From Alphaproteobacteria bacterium (GTDB lineage Bacteria; Pseudomonadota; Alphaproteobacteria; Micropepsales; Micropepsaceae), in assembly GCA_019247845.1 (NCBI GenBank), contig JAFBAL010000045.1, positions 27,460-91,459 of the forward strand: a stretch of DNA of 64,000 nucleotides. The letters are read 5' to 3'. Made by a program: the position numbers and the translations under genes. Below, piece by piece: positions 38,329 through 47,516 of the stretch (its first letter is position 1; each line of letters starts with the position of its first letter). The notes under the pieces are model-generated. The model made no database searches. It worked only from the letters and a program-made list of their open reading frames with translations, and was not told where the DNA came from.

Positions 38329-39267
38329 ATGACGATCGTCATCGACAACACCGCGCGCCATCCCGAAAAGGCGCACCGCCCCGACAACCCGGTCCAGCGC
38401 AAGCCGGACTGGATCCGCGTCAAGGCGCCGGTGAGCCGCGAATACGCGGTGACGCGCGAGATCGTGCGCGAGCACAAGCTTCACACGGTCTGCGAAGAGG
38501 CGGCGTGCCCGAACATCGGCGAGTGCTGGACCCATCGCCACGCGACGATGATGATCTTGGGCGACACCTGCACGCGCGCCTGCGCATTCTGCAACGTCAA
38601 GACCGGGCTGCCCGGCGCGCTGGACGAAGGCGAGCCCGAGAACGTCGCACGCGCGGTCGCCAAACTCGGCTTGAAGCACGTCGTCGTGACCTCGGTCGAC
38701 CGCGACGATCTCGCCGACGGCGGCGCCGGCCATTTCGCGCGCACCATCCGCGCCATTCGGGCCGCGAGCCCGGACACCAGCATCGAGGTGCTGACGCCCG
38801 ACTTCCTGCGCAAGGACGGCGCGCTGGACGTCGTGATGGACGCGCGTCCCGACGTCTTCAACCACAATCTCGAGACCGTGCCGCGGCTCTATCTGTCGGT
38901 GCGGCCCGGCGCGCGCTATTTCGCGTCGCTGCGCCTGCTCGAGCGCGCCAAGGAACTGGTGCCGGACGGCTTCACCAAGTCGGGGCTGATGGTCGGCCTG
39001 GGCGAGAGCCGCGAAGAGATCATGCAGGTGATGGACGACCTGCGCGCCGCGCGCGTCGATTTCCTCACCATCGGGCAGTATCTCCAGCCGACCCGCAAGC
39101 ACGCCGCGCTCGCGCGGTTCTGGACGCCGGAGGAATTCAAAGGATTGGAACAGGTCGCGCGGGCGAAGGGCTTCCTGATGGTGTCGGCGAGCCCGCTGAC
39201 GCGCTCGTCCTATCATGCCGATGCCGATTTTGCTCGGATGAAGGCCGCGCGCCAGTCGCAGGGATGA
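38329..39267 (+). CDS. lipA: Lipoyl synthase
   Basis: A 312-residue radical-SAM lipoyl synthase, which inserts two sulfurs into protein-bound octanoate. The auxiliary cluster ligands lie in [13 protein letters not shown] and the radical-SAM cluster in [14 protein letters not shown] (CX3CX2C). RSSY-like end LTRSSYHAD is also present. The length is standard. It begins a cluster with a SIMPL-domain gene and a RatA/COQ10 gene, the last being a common alphaproteobacterial neighbour of lipA. Confidence 0.96.
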   Translation: MTIVIDNTARHPEKAHRPDNPVQRKPDWIRVKAPVSREYAVTREIVREHKLHTVCEEAACPNIGECWTHRHATMMILGDTCTRACAFCNVKTGLPGALDEGEPENVARAVAKLGLKHVVVTSVDRDDLADGGAGHFARTIRAIRAASPDTSIEVLTPDFLRKDGALDVVMDARPDVFNHNLETVPRLYLSVRPGARYFASLRLLERAKELVPDGFTKSGLMVGLGESREEIMQVMDDLRAARVDFLTIGQYLQPTRKHAALARFWTPEEFKGLEQVARAKGFLMVSASPLTRSSYHADADFARMKAARQSQG

Positions 39268-39289
39268 CGTCACGAGGATGAGGGTGCGG

Positions 39290-40018
39290 ATGAGGGGGAC
39301 CATGCGGGCATGGCTTTGGGGAAGCGCGCTGCTGCTGCCTGCGGCACCGGCCGGCGCCGACACGATCAACCTGGCCCATACCATCACCGTCGACGGCGAC
39401 GCGACGATCTATGTCGATCCCGATCATGCCAGCATCGATCTCGGCGTCGAGACGGCGGCGGAGAACGTCGGCACGGCGCTGTCGCAGAACAACGCCAAGA
39501 TGGCGGCCGTGCTCGCATCGCTGCGCGCGGTGGGCATCGGCCGGTCGCAGATCAGCACCTCGCAGTTCTCGATCGCGCCGCAGCATCCGCTGCTCGATCC
39601 CAAGAGCTATCAGATCGACTATTCGAGGATCTCGGGTTACGAGGTGACCAACAAGATCGTGGTCACGGTGTCCGATCTTTCCAAGACCGGCGCGGTGATC
39701 GACGCCGCCGCCTCCGCCGGGGCCAATTCGTCCAACAACGTGGTGTTCGAGATCTCGAACCGCGAGAGCCTGCTCGACAAGGCGCGCGCCGACGCCATGC
39801 GCAACGCCAAGCACAAGGCCGAGATGATGGCGAACGCGGTCGGCGCCGAGGTCGGGCCGCTGATCACGGTCGGCAATACCCAGGTGCGCTCGATGGACTA
39901 CGACGCGGCCCCGATGGCGCCGCCTCCGCCCCCACCGCCGCCGGCCGCCGGCGCGTCGATCCTGCCGGGGCAGCTCGAGGTCACCGCCCACGTCACGGCG
40001 GTGTTCGCCCTCAAGTGA
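39290..40018 (+). CDS. Periplasmic SIMPL-domain (DUF541) protein
   Basis: An exported SIMPL/DUF541 protein of 242 residues from this start. The signal MRGTMRAWLWGSALLLPAAPAGA precedes ITVDGDATIYVDPDHASIDLGVETAAENVGTALSQNNAKMAAVLASLRAVGIGRSQISTSQFSI, the family core. SGYEVTNKIVVTVSDLSKTGAVIDAAASAGAN and DKARADAMRNAKHKAEMMANAVG follow. A poly-proline stretch stands before the end. Starts at 39278, 39290 and 39302 are all in frame, and 39290 has the best spacing to AGGG. Family members are linked to oxidative stress and membrane integrity. It overlaps the RatA gene by GTGA. Confidence 0.84.
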   Translation: MRGTMRAWLWGSALLLPAAPAGADTINLAHTITVDGDATIYVDPDHASIDLGVETAAENVGTALSQNNAKMAAVLASLRAVGIGRSQISTSQFSIAPQHPLLDPKSYQIDYSRISGYEVTNKIVVTVSDLSKTGAVIDAAASAGANSSNNVVFEISNRESLLDKARADAMRNAKHKAEMMANAVGAEVGPLITVGNTQVRSMDYDAAPMAPPPPPPPPAAGASILPGQLEVTAHVTAVFALK

Positions 40019-40476
40019 CCGCGCACACCGAAACCCGCATCGTTCCGTATACGGCCGATCTCATGTTCGAGATCGTGGCCGACGTCGAGTCCTATCCCCA
40101 GTTCCTGCCCTGGGTGACGGGCGCGCATGTGCTCGCGCGGCACGGCAACATCGTCGATGCCGACATGTCGGTCGGCTTCGGCCGCTTCGCCGAAACCTAT
40201 ACCAGCCGCGTGACGCTCGACCCCGAGAGCCGCACCATCGCGGTGGCCCAGACCAAGGGGCCGTTCCGCAAGCTCGAGAACAATTGGCGCTTCACGCCGG
40301 AGGGCCCAGAGCCCGATCAAGGCTGCCGGATATTCTTCTCGATCGTGTTCGAGTTCCGCAATCCGCTGCTGAACATGGTGGCGGGCGCGGCCTTCGAGCG
40401 CGTCTCCCGGCGCATGGCCGAAGCGTTCGAGAACCGTGCCAAGGTTCTGACGCGCAGGAACAGCAAGAAGAAATAG
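40015..40476 (+). CDS. RatA/COQ10-type START-like protein, GTG start
   Basis: A 153-residue polyketide-cyclase/START-fold protein: HTETRIVPYTADLMFEIVADVESYPQFLPWVTGAHVLARHG, then KGPFRKLENNWRFTPEGPEPDQGCRIFFSIVFEFRNPLLNMVAGAAFERVSRRMAEAFENRAKVL. Relatives are COQ10 (ubiquinone binding, respiratory chain) and E. coli RatA, which was reported as a ribosome-association inhibitor. In alphaproteobacteria the coenzyme Q role is the more likely. The GTG at 40015 overlaps the upstream TGA as GTGA. Confidence 0.88.
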   Translation: MTAHTETRIVPYTADLMFEIVADVESYPQFLPWVTGAHVLARHGNIVDADMSVGFGRFAETYTSRVTLDPESRTIAVAQTKGPFRKLENNWRFTPEGPEPDQGCRIFFSIVFEFRNPLLNMVAGAAFERVSRRMAEAFENRAKVLTRRNSKKK

Positions 40477-40477
40477 C

Positions 40478-41641
40478 CTAAGGCGCGCCCCAGGCGGTGT
40501 AGTCGGCCAGCGCCTCGCTGCACGGCTTGCCATGCGCGATCTCGTCGGCGTTCATGGCGGCCACGCGGTTGCCGATCTCGCTGTCGCTGGCATGGCGCAG
40601 CCGGTCCGGCGGCGGCTCGATGCGCGTGGCGGCCGCGAAATCGCCCTGGGCCGCACGGACGCAAGCGAGCGTATTGGCATTGACGGGCTCGTCCGACAGC
40701 GACCAAGCGCGCCGCGCATAATCGAGCGCCAGCGCGCGCTTCTCGGGCGCCGGCCGCATCACCGTGTAGTACCAGGCGATCTCGTCATAGGGATAGTCGA
40801 GCTCGGGGTCCTCGCGGATCGCGGCTTCGAACGCCGTCAGCACGGGAGTGAAGTCCGGATCGGCTTTGCCCGCCAGCCGGAAGCGGATGCCCTGCGCGAC
40901 CAAAGCGTGATGGAAGCCGAAAATCTGCGCGCGCGTCAGGTTCTCGAGCTCGTGGCGATGGCTGTATGTCGAGCGCCTGCCGAGGAAGAACGGGCGGTAG
41001 CGCTGCTGCTCTCCCGCGGCGCCCGGCGCGGCGAAGGTTCCCTGCGTCGTTTCGAAATCGAGCGCGCCCGGCATCCAGCGCACGAAGGCGTGATCGGGGA
41101 TGACGACGAAGGCCAGCGGCAGGTGCAGCGCCTCCGCCACGCCCAGATAGAGGAAGGCTCCGGTGTCGCAATCGACCGCGTAGTAGTCGTGCGACGCGCG
41201 CGCCTTGACGAGCCGATTGCGACGGAGATCGCCGGTCAGGTACTCGCGATAGTCCTCGGCATGGACGGGGGTGAGCCCATCGCTGAGCAGCAGCACGGTA
41301 TGCTCGCCCCACACGAAGCCGTTCGCCGTCAGCACGCAGTCGATGATCGGCAACGCGCGGCGGCCATATCTTTCGGCTTCCGCTTCGGATGGATGATCGG
41401 GATAGGGCGGCAGCTCCGCGCGCGCCTGGTCGATGACCGCATCCAGGACGGCATACATCTGCGGCGTCACCTGTCCGGTCGGCCGCTCGTTGTCGAGCAG
41501 CGTGTGCGCGATGGTGTCGTGCTTGCGCTGATAGTCGGCACCTGCCGGGGCGATGGTCCTGATGCCGCTTGAGCAGGCGCCCCCCGCAAGCGCACCCGTC
41601 GTCGACAGGATCAGCGCGAGCGCGGCGCAAGCGGCCTTCAC
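40478..41641 (-). CDS. Exported transglutaminase-like protein with TPR-like C-terminus
   Basis: A 387-residue protein with leader MKAACAALALILSTTGALAGGACSS, which may be a lipoprotein signal. The region HDYYAVDCDTGAFLYLGVAEALHLPLAFVVIPDHAFVRW has the spaced Cys and His-Ala-Phe-Val/Arg-Trp of transglutaminase-like/SirB1-type proteins. The C-terminal part (YPYDEIAWYYTVMRPAPEKRALALDYARRAWSLSDEPVNANTLACVRAAQGDFAAAT) is helical and TPR-like. A true enzyme would cleave or cross-link peptides, but the activity is not proven. It lies one base after the cinA-type gene on the same strand. Confidence 0.72.
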   Translation of the reverse strand: MKAACAALALILSTTGALAGGACSSGIRTIAPAGADYQRKHDTIAHTLLDNERPTGQVTPQMYAVLDAVIDQARAELPPYPDHPSEAEAERYGRRALPIIDCVLTANGFVWGEHTVLLLSDGLTPVHAEDYREYLTGDLRRNRLVKARASHDYYAVDCDTGAFLYLGVAEALHLPLAFVVIPDHAFVRWMPGALDFETTQGTFAAPGAAGEQQRYRPFFLGRRSTYSHRHELENLTRAQIFGFHHALVAQGIRFRLAGKADPDFTPVLTAFEAAIREDPELDYPYDEIAWYYTVMRPAPEKRALALDYARRAWSLSDEPVNANTLACVRAAQGDFAAATRIEPPPDRLRHASDSEIGNRVAAMNADEIAHGKPCSEALADYTAWGAP

Positions 41642-41642
41642 G

Positions 41643-42137
41643 TCAAAACAGCCTCTGCAACAGCTCCAGCGCGGCCTCGACGGTCTTGATGCGCACCTCG
41701 CCGCGGCCGATGTCGCCGAAGCGGTGCGCTTCGTGCAGGATCGAGCGGTTCTCGCGCGCGACGGCGATATGGACGAGACCGACGGGCTTCATCGCCGTGC
41801 CGCCGCCGGGGCCTGCGATGCCGGTGACCGCGACGGCCATGTGGGCGTTTGAGTTCTCGACCGCGCCTTCGGCCATCATGCGCGCGACGGCTTCCGACAC
41901 GGCGCCCATATCGGCGATGAGGTCGCCGGGCACGCCCAGCATGTCCTGCTTGGCGCGGTTGGAATAGACGACGAAGCCGCGCTCGAAGACGTCCGACGAG
42001 CCCGGCACCTCGGTGAGCAGCGCGCCGATCAGCCCGCCGGTGCAGCTTTCGGCGGTCGCGATGCGCAGCTTCTTCTCGCGCGCCTGCGCGACCACCATCT
42101 CGGCCAGCCGCAGCAGGGGCGCGGGGAACAGGCTCAT
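41643..42137 (-). CDS. CinA-family nicotinamide-nucleotide amidohydrolase (PncC)
   Basis: A 164-residue stand-alone CinA C-terminal domain. Signature segments are LRIATAESCTGGLIGALLTEVPGSSDVFERGFVVYSNRAKQDMLGV and AVTGIAGPGGGTAMKPVGLVHIAVA. It deamidates nicotinamide mononucleotide in the NAD salvage route. The ATG at 42137 overlaps the pgpA stop as ATGA. The association cinA-pgpA-ispDF is common in alphaproteobacteria. Confidence 0.9.
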   Translation of the reverse strand: MSLFPAPLLRLAEMVVAQAREKKLRIATAESCTGGLIGALLTEVPGSSDVFERGFVVYSNRAKQDMLGVPGDLIADMGAVSEAVARMMAEGAVENSNAHMAVAVTGIAGPGGGTAMKPVGLVHIAVARENRSILHEAHRFGDIGRGEVRIKTVEAALELLQRLF

Positions 42138-42601
42138 ATCAGTCCCGCCGTGTCGACGACCGCGACGATGCCGCCCGCGATCAGCCCCGCCACGACGTCG
42201 TCGCCGACGATGCCGAGCCCGCCGGGCAGCCGCTCGAACATCGAGATCGGCCAGAGCTTCGAGATGTCGAACAGCCGGAACAGCAGGAACGCCATCGCGA
42301 AGCCGAGCAGCGAGAACGGCGCCAGCGCGCAGGCCAGCAGCTGTCCCGCCAGCTCGTCGATCACGCATTCCGACGGGTCGTAGACGCCGCGGTCCTTTGC
42401 ATAGGTGTCGCTCGCCCACATCCCGAGCGCCGCCACCGCGAGCCCCAGGACGAACACGCCGATCTGTCCGAAATAGCGCATCGTGACCCAGGCGATGGGC
42501 AGCGCGACAAGGCTCGCGACGGTGCCGGGCGCGAACCCGACGCGGCCGATCCCGAAAAGCGTGGCGGCGTTCTCGCTCACGACGGAGGCATTGTCGTTCA
42601 T
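42134..42601 (-). CDS. pgpA: Phosphatidylglycerophosphatase A
   Basis: A 155-residue inner-membrane PgpA that dephosphorylates phosphatidylglycerol phosphate. The motifs [41 protein letters not shown] and [33 protein letters not shown] are typical, including the Asp/Glu cluster of the active site. It overlaps ispDF and cinA by ATGA on either side. The real frame was hidden in an overlong track ORF running antisense through ispDF and ntrB. Confidence 0.93.
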   Translation of the reverse strand: MNDNASVVSENAATLFGIGRVGFAPGTVASLVALPIAWVTMRYFGQIGVFVLGLAVAALGMWASDTYAKDRGVYDPSECVIDELAGQLLACALAPFSLLGFAMAFLLFRLFDISKLWPISMFERLPGGLGIVGDDVVAGLIAGGIVAVVDTAGLI

Positions 42602-43737
42602 GGCAGTCGCACCGTGGCGATGGCTTGGGCGGCGAGGCCTTCCTGGCGGCCGGTGAAGCCCATGCCTTCCGTCGTCGTCGCCTTCACGCTGACGCGCTCT
42701 GGTTCGAGCTTCAGGATCTCGGCGATGCGCGCGCGCATGGCTTCGCGGTGCGGGCCGATCTTGGGCCGCTCGCAGATCAGCGTGACGTCGCAATGCGTGA
42801 CCGCGCCGCCCTTGTCGCGCACCAGGCCCGCCGCATGGTCGAGGAACTTCCACGACGGCGCGCCGCGCCAGCGTTCGTCCGTAGGCGGAAAATGCTGGCC
42901 GATGTCGCCGGCGCCGATGGCGCCCAGGATGGCGTCGGTCAGCGCGTGCAGCCCGGCATCGGCATCGGAGTGGCCTTCGAGCGCATGGGTATGCGGCACC
43001 TTGATGCCGCAAAGCCAGACGTGGTCGCCGGGCGCGAACCGATGCGCGTCGTAGCCCAAGCCGGTGCGCGTGTCGCCGAGCCGCGCGGACAACAACTGCT
43101 CCGCCATCGCAAAGTCTTTCGCTGTGGTGATCTTCAAATTGGTCTCTTCCCCGGGGACGACAACGATATCGAGCCCTGCGAGTTCCGCCAGGGCCATGTC
43201 GTCGGTCAGCGCCAGGGCCTTGTGGTCGCGATGCGCGGCCAGGATCTTCGCGAACCGGAACCCCTGCGGCGTCTGCGCCCGCATCAGGCGATCGCGCGTC
43301 ACGCCGACCCATTTGCCGTTTTCCTGCTTGCGCAAGGTATCGGCGACGGGCAGCAGCGGCACGGCGGCGTCGGCGCCGGCTTCCAGCGCCGCAACCACGC
43401 CGTCGACCAAGGCGGGCGAGACAAGCGGCCGCGCGGCGTCGTGGATCAGCACGAAATCGGGCTTCACGGCGATCAGCGCCTCCAGCCCATGCATCACGGA
43501 ATGCTGCCGCGTCGGCCCACCGGCGACGGGGGTGAGGGTCTTCAGGCCCGCCATGGCGGCGCCGAACGCGGCCTCGTCCCGGGTGCCGACGACCGGCTGG
43601 ATGACGAGCCCGGCGAAGGCCTCGGCGGTCCAGCGCAGCACCGGCTTGCCGAGCAGGGGCACGTATTGCTTGGGCACAGCGCCGCCTGCGCGCTCGCCGC
43701 GCCCCGCCGCCACCAGAACAACCGCCACCTTCGCCAT
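42598..43737 (-). CDS. ispDF: Bifunctional IspD/IspF
   Basis: A 379-residue fusion that performs two steps of the MEP isoprenoid pathway. The IspD part starts [34 protein letters not shown] and includes [10 protein letters not shown]. The IspF part includes [49 protein letters not shown] and [26 protein letters not shown]. The fusion is characteristic of alpha- and epsilonproteobacteria. The ATG at 43737 with GAGGG upstream is favoured over the GTG at 43755. It is divergent from ntrB. The dusB gene that often lies between them is absent. Confidence 0.95.
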   Translation of the reverse strand: MAKVAVVLVAAGRGERAGGAVPKQYVPLLGKPVLRWTAEAFAGLVIQPVVGTRDEAAFGAAMAGLKTLTPVAGGPTRQHSVMHGLEALIAVKPDFVLIHDAARPLVSPALVDGVVAALEAGADAAVPLLPVADTLRKQENGKWVGVTRDRLMRAQTPQGFRFAKILAAHRDHKALALTDDMALAELAGLDIVVVPGEETNLKITTAKDFAMAEQLLSARLGDTRTGLGYDAHRFAPGDHVWLCGIKVPHTHALEGHSDADAGLHALTDAILGAIGAGDIGQHFPPTDERWRGAPSWKFLDHAAGLVRDKGGAVTHCDVTLICERPKIGPHREAMRARIAEILKLEPERVSVKATTTEGMGFTGRQEGLAAQAIATVRLP

Positions 43738-43799
43738 CAGGCCCTCGATTTGCACAGAATATGATCATACCCATATGCTGCCTAGAGAATAGGCAGTCT

Positions 43800-44843
43800 A
43801 TGGCCCTCGAACCTCTGATCGCCAACGCGCTCCCGATGCCGGTCCTGGTCGTGGATTCGGCACAGCAACTCATCTTCGTCAACCCGGCCGCGGAGCAGTT
43901 CTTCGGGACGGGGGCGGGGCTGCTCCTCAAGCACCGGCTCGACGACCTCGTCCCTTTCGGCTCTCCGCTCCTCGGATTGGTGGCACAGGCACGCGAGCGC
44001 GGCGCTTCGGTCGGCGAGCGCGACATGGATCTCGCCACGCCGCGCCAAGGCGAGCGCATCGCCGACGTGACCGCGACGCCGATCGGAGACGGCGCGGTGC
44101 TGATCGCCTTGCAGGAGAGGAGCCTGGCGCAGCGCATCGACCGCCAGCTCGTCCATCGCGGCGCGGTGCGCTCGATGCATGGCATGGCGGCAGTGCTTGC
44201 GCACGAGATCAAGAACCCGCTCGCCGGCATCCGCGGCGCGGCGCAGCTCATCGAGGACACCGTCGACGACAAGACGCTGACGCGCCTGATCTGCGACGAG
44301 ACCGACCGCATCCGCAACCTGATCGACCGCATGGAGTCGTTCGGCGCCGCGCGCGGCTTCGCACGCAAGCCGGTCAACATCCACGAGGTGCTGGACCGCG
44401 TGCGCCGCCTTGCGGAGGCCGGCTTCGCGCGCGACGTGAGCGTCCGCGAAAATTTCGATCCGTCGCTGCCCGAGGTCGCCGGCGATTTCGACCGGCTGGT
44501 GCAGGTGTTCCTGAACCTGGTGCGCAACGCGGCCGATGCGTCGCCGCAGAGCGGCGGCGAGATCGTGCTGACCACCGGCTATCGGCCCGGCGTGCGCTTC
44601 GGCGCGGCCGTCGCGGGCGAGCGGATCAGCCTGCCCATCGAGGTGACGGTGCGCGACAACGGCGCGGGCGTAGCGCCCGAGCTGCTGCCGCACATCTTCG
44701 ATCCCTTCGTCACGACCAAGCCGCACGGCACGGGGCTCGGCTTGGCGCTGGTCGCCAAGATCGTCGGCGACCATGGCGGAATCGTCGAATGCGACAGCGT
44801 CCCCGCGAAAACCGTCTTCCGCATACTTCTGCCGAAAGCCTGA
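43800..44843 (+). CDS. ntrB: Nitrogen regulation histidine kinase NtrB
   Basis: A 347-residue soluble histidine kinase. A PAS domain at about 10-75 ([25 protein letters not shown]) precedes the H-box [23 protein letters not shown] and the ATPase motifs [32 protein letters not shown] and [13 protein letters not shown]. It phosphorylates NtrC under nitrogen limitation and is controlled by PII. The ATG at 43800 is used because the PAS domain begins shortly after it. A 16-base piece of its 3' end is repeated just downstream. Confidence 0.93.
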   Translation: MALEPLIANALPMPVLVVDSAQQLIFVNPAAEQFFGTGAGLLLKHRLDDLVPFGSPLLGLVAQARERGASVGERDMDLATPRQGERIADVTATPIGDGAVLIALQERSLAQRIDRQLVHRGAVRSMHGMAAVLAHEIKNPLAGIRGAAQLIEDTVDDKTLTRLICDETDRIRNLIDRMESFGAARGFARKPVNIHEVLDRVRRLAEAGFARDVSVRENFDPSLPEVAGDFDRLVQVFLNLVRNAADASPQSGGEIVLTTGYRPGVRFGAAVAGERISLPIEVTVRDNGAGVAPELLPHIFDPFVTTKPHGTGLGLALVAKIVGDHGGIVECDSVPAKTVFRILLPKA

Positions 44844-44880
44844 ACGATGCAGCCGTTCTCCTTCCTTCTGCCGAAAGCCT
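44826..44880 (+). repeat. Short direct repeat spanning the ntrB stop
   Basis: CTTCTGCCGAAAGCCT occurs at 44826-44841 (coding for the last ntrB residues) and again at 44865-44880, 39 bases later. The second copy lies in the gap and ends eight bases before the ntrC ATG. It looks like a small tandem duplication that lengthened the ntrB-ntrC gap. Confidence 0.85.
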
Positions 44881-44887
44881 AGACAGC

Positions 44888-46324
<1,437 letters not shown>

Positions 46325-46417
46325 GCCAGTCCGGCAGATAGCCATCCGCGGCGAGCGCAAGCGGGCGCCACTGGTTCGGCCGCGCCCTTTTGCTATTGTG
46401 GTTCGACGGAGGGGATC

Positions 46418-46873
46418 ATGCGCTACATCGCATTCGCGTTGCTTCTGGGCCTGAGCGTCGGCGCGGCCGCGGCCTCGGACGAGCATTGGATCGTCATCAA
46501 GTCGGTCGACGGCGCTTACGGCTACGACCAGGGCTCGGTGGTGGACAAGGGCGAGGGCCATTTCACGTTCTCGAGCGGCCTCTACACGCCCAAGCCCGTA
46601 ACGGCCGCGGGGGTCACCTACAGCTACATGCTCACCGACTCCGAGCTGAGCTGCAGCGATGGGGCCTACACCACGAGCGCGTTCTACCTGTTCGACGACA
46701 ACGCCAAGATGCTCGACATGAAGGAAGGCAACGGCCATTGGGACAGCACCGGGAACAACGGCGTCCTGGACATCCTGGCCGGCATGATCTGCTCGCACGA
46801 GCCCGTCAAGGGCGCCGTCGAGGCCGGCGACATGGAGCAGGCGATGAAGACGATGCGGGGCTATTTCAAGTAG
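46418..46873 (+). CDS. Small secreted protein, surface-adhesin-E-like
   Basis: A 151-residue exported protein: signal MRYIAFALLLGLSVGAAAAS, then DEHWIVIKSVDGAYGYDQGSVVDKGEGHFTFSSGLYTPKP, SELSCSDGAYTTSAFYLFDDNAKMLDM and a terminal LAGMICSHEP. The W-x-x-I start, the tyrosine/acidic turn and the single Cys pair resemble the surface-adhesin protein E group, but the match is only by pattern. Together with the convergent unknown gene it separates ntrBC from ntrYX. Confidence 0.68.
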   Translation: MRYIAFALLLGLSVGAAAASDEHWIVIKSVDGAYGYDQGSVVDKGEGHFTFSSGLYTPKPVTAAGVTYSYMLTDSELSCSDGAYTTSAFYLFDDNAKMLDMKEGNGHWDSTGNNGVLDILAGMICSHEPVKGAVEAGDMEQAMKTMRGYFK

Positions 46874-47330
46874 TCACGATCGGCGTCAGAAGCTCCTTCA
46901 GGTCCTCGACGCCGGTGTCGGGATAGCCCGGCAGGGCCCGCCACTCCGGCATCGACGGATCGATGGGCTCCATCTGCGCCCAATGCGTGAGGTTGTAGGT
47001 GGACGATCCGGCGGTCATCTGCATCACGAACATGTCCCGGGCGAAGGTCCCGTCGCCGATCGTGATGGCAGCGTCGTCGTCGTGGAGCGGCGAGAAGCTG
47101 AGCTTCACCAGGCCGCTCGGCGCAATGGAGCCGACGATCATCGTGTAGGACCAGCCGTCTCCCGTGTTGGTCGCGCTGATGCCGGTGACGTAGCCGTTCT
47201 CGCAAGTTTGGAAACGCCATACCGTCTGGTCGACGACGGTGGAGACATGAGGCATGGGATCGGTCCCGGCCTCGACCGCGGGCAGGAACTGGGTGGGGAC
47301 GTACCAGTAGGTACCGGTCAGGTTGTTCAT
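46866..47330 (-). CDS. Hypothetical protein, unknown function
   Basis: A 154-residue protein without signal peptide: MNNLTGTYWYVPTQFLPAVEAGTDPMPHVSTVVDQTVWRFQTCENGYVTGISAT, followed by a beta-rich part (WSYTMIVGSIAPSGLVKLSFSPLHDDDAAITIGDGTFARDMFVMQM). Its composition suggests a lipocalin-like or beta-sandwich fold, and I cannot assign a family. It is convergent with the preceding gene, overlapping by eight bases. Coding is supported by a codon pattern like its neighbours and a length-consistent fold. Confidence 0.62.
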   Translation of the reverse strand: MNNLTGTYWYVPTQFLPAVEAGTDPMPHVSTVVDQTVWRFQTCENGYVTGISATNTGDGWSYTMIVGSIAPSGLVKLSFSPLHDDDAAITIGDGTFARDMFVMQMTAGSSTYNLTHWAQMEPIDPSMPEWRALPGYPDTGVEDLKELLTPIVTT

Positions 47331-47387
47331 TGGGGAGATTCCATCTTACATCGCCGCGATCCTAATTGTTGACCGCCCCCTTAACCC

Positions 47388-47421
47388 TGTTGCAAATTCG
47401 CACCGCAGCAAACTTGCAACA
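47388..47421. promoter_or_regulatory. TTGCAA dyad upstream of ntrY, candidate NtrX site
   Basis: TGTTGCAA (47388-47395) and TTGCAACA (47414-47421) form a perfect eight-base inverted repeat, each with a TTGCAA palindrome, 24 bases apart start to start. Between them GCAA-AC-TTGC adds a third half-symmetric element matching the CAA-N-TTG pattern reported for NtrX sites. It lies about 100 bases before ntrY, the natural place for autoregulation. Confidence 0.45.
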
Positions 47422-47465
47422 GTCTGTGGCACGGGTACACTGCCGCCCGATTATCGAAGGCGGCT

Positions 47466-47480
47466 AGGCGCTTAGCGCCT
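47466..47480 (+). other. Hairpin in the ntrY leader
   Basis: AGGCGC-TTA-GCGCCT is a perfect six-pair hairpin 36 bases before the ntrY ATG. Its core GCGCTTAGCGC also appears in the prmC-DUF4167 gap at 18.64 kb. A role in translation or transcript stability is possible. Confidence 0.35.
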
Positions 47481-47516
47481 TCCCCAAAATCGGATCGCAC
47501 AACGCAGTCGGAAGCA

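Noticed and set aside
42134-44575. 813-residue minus-strand ORF
   Set aside because: Only the pgpA part is real. The remainder is antisense to ntrB or out of frame with ispDF, both with clear family motifs.
47427-47446. TGGCAC upstream of ntrY as a sigma-54 -24 element
   Set aside because: The expected GC of the -12 element is not at the required ten-base spacing and TTGC is absent.
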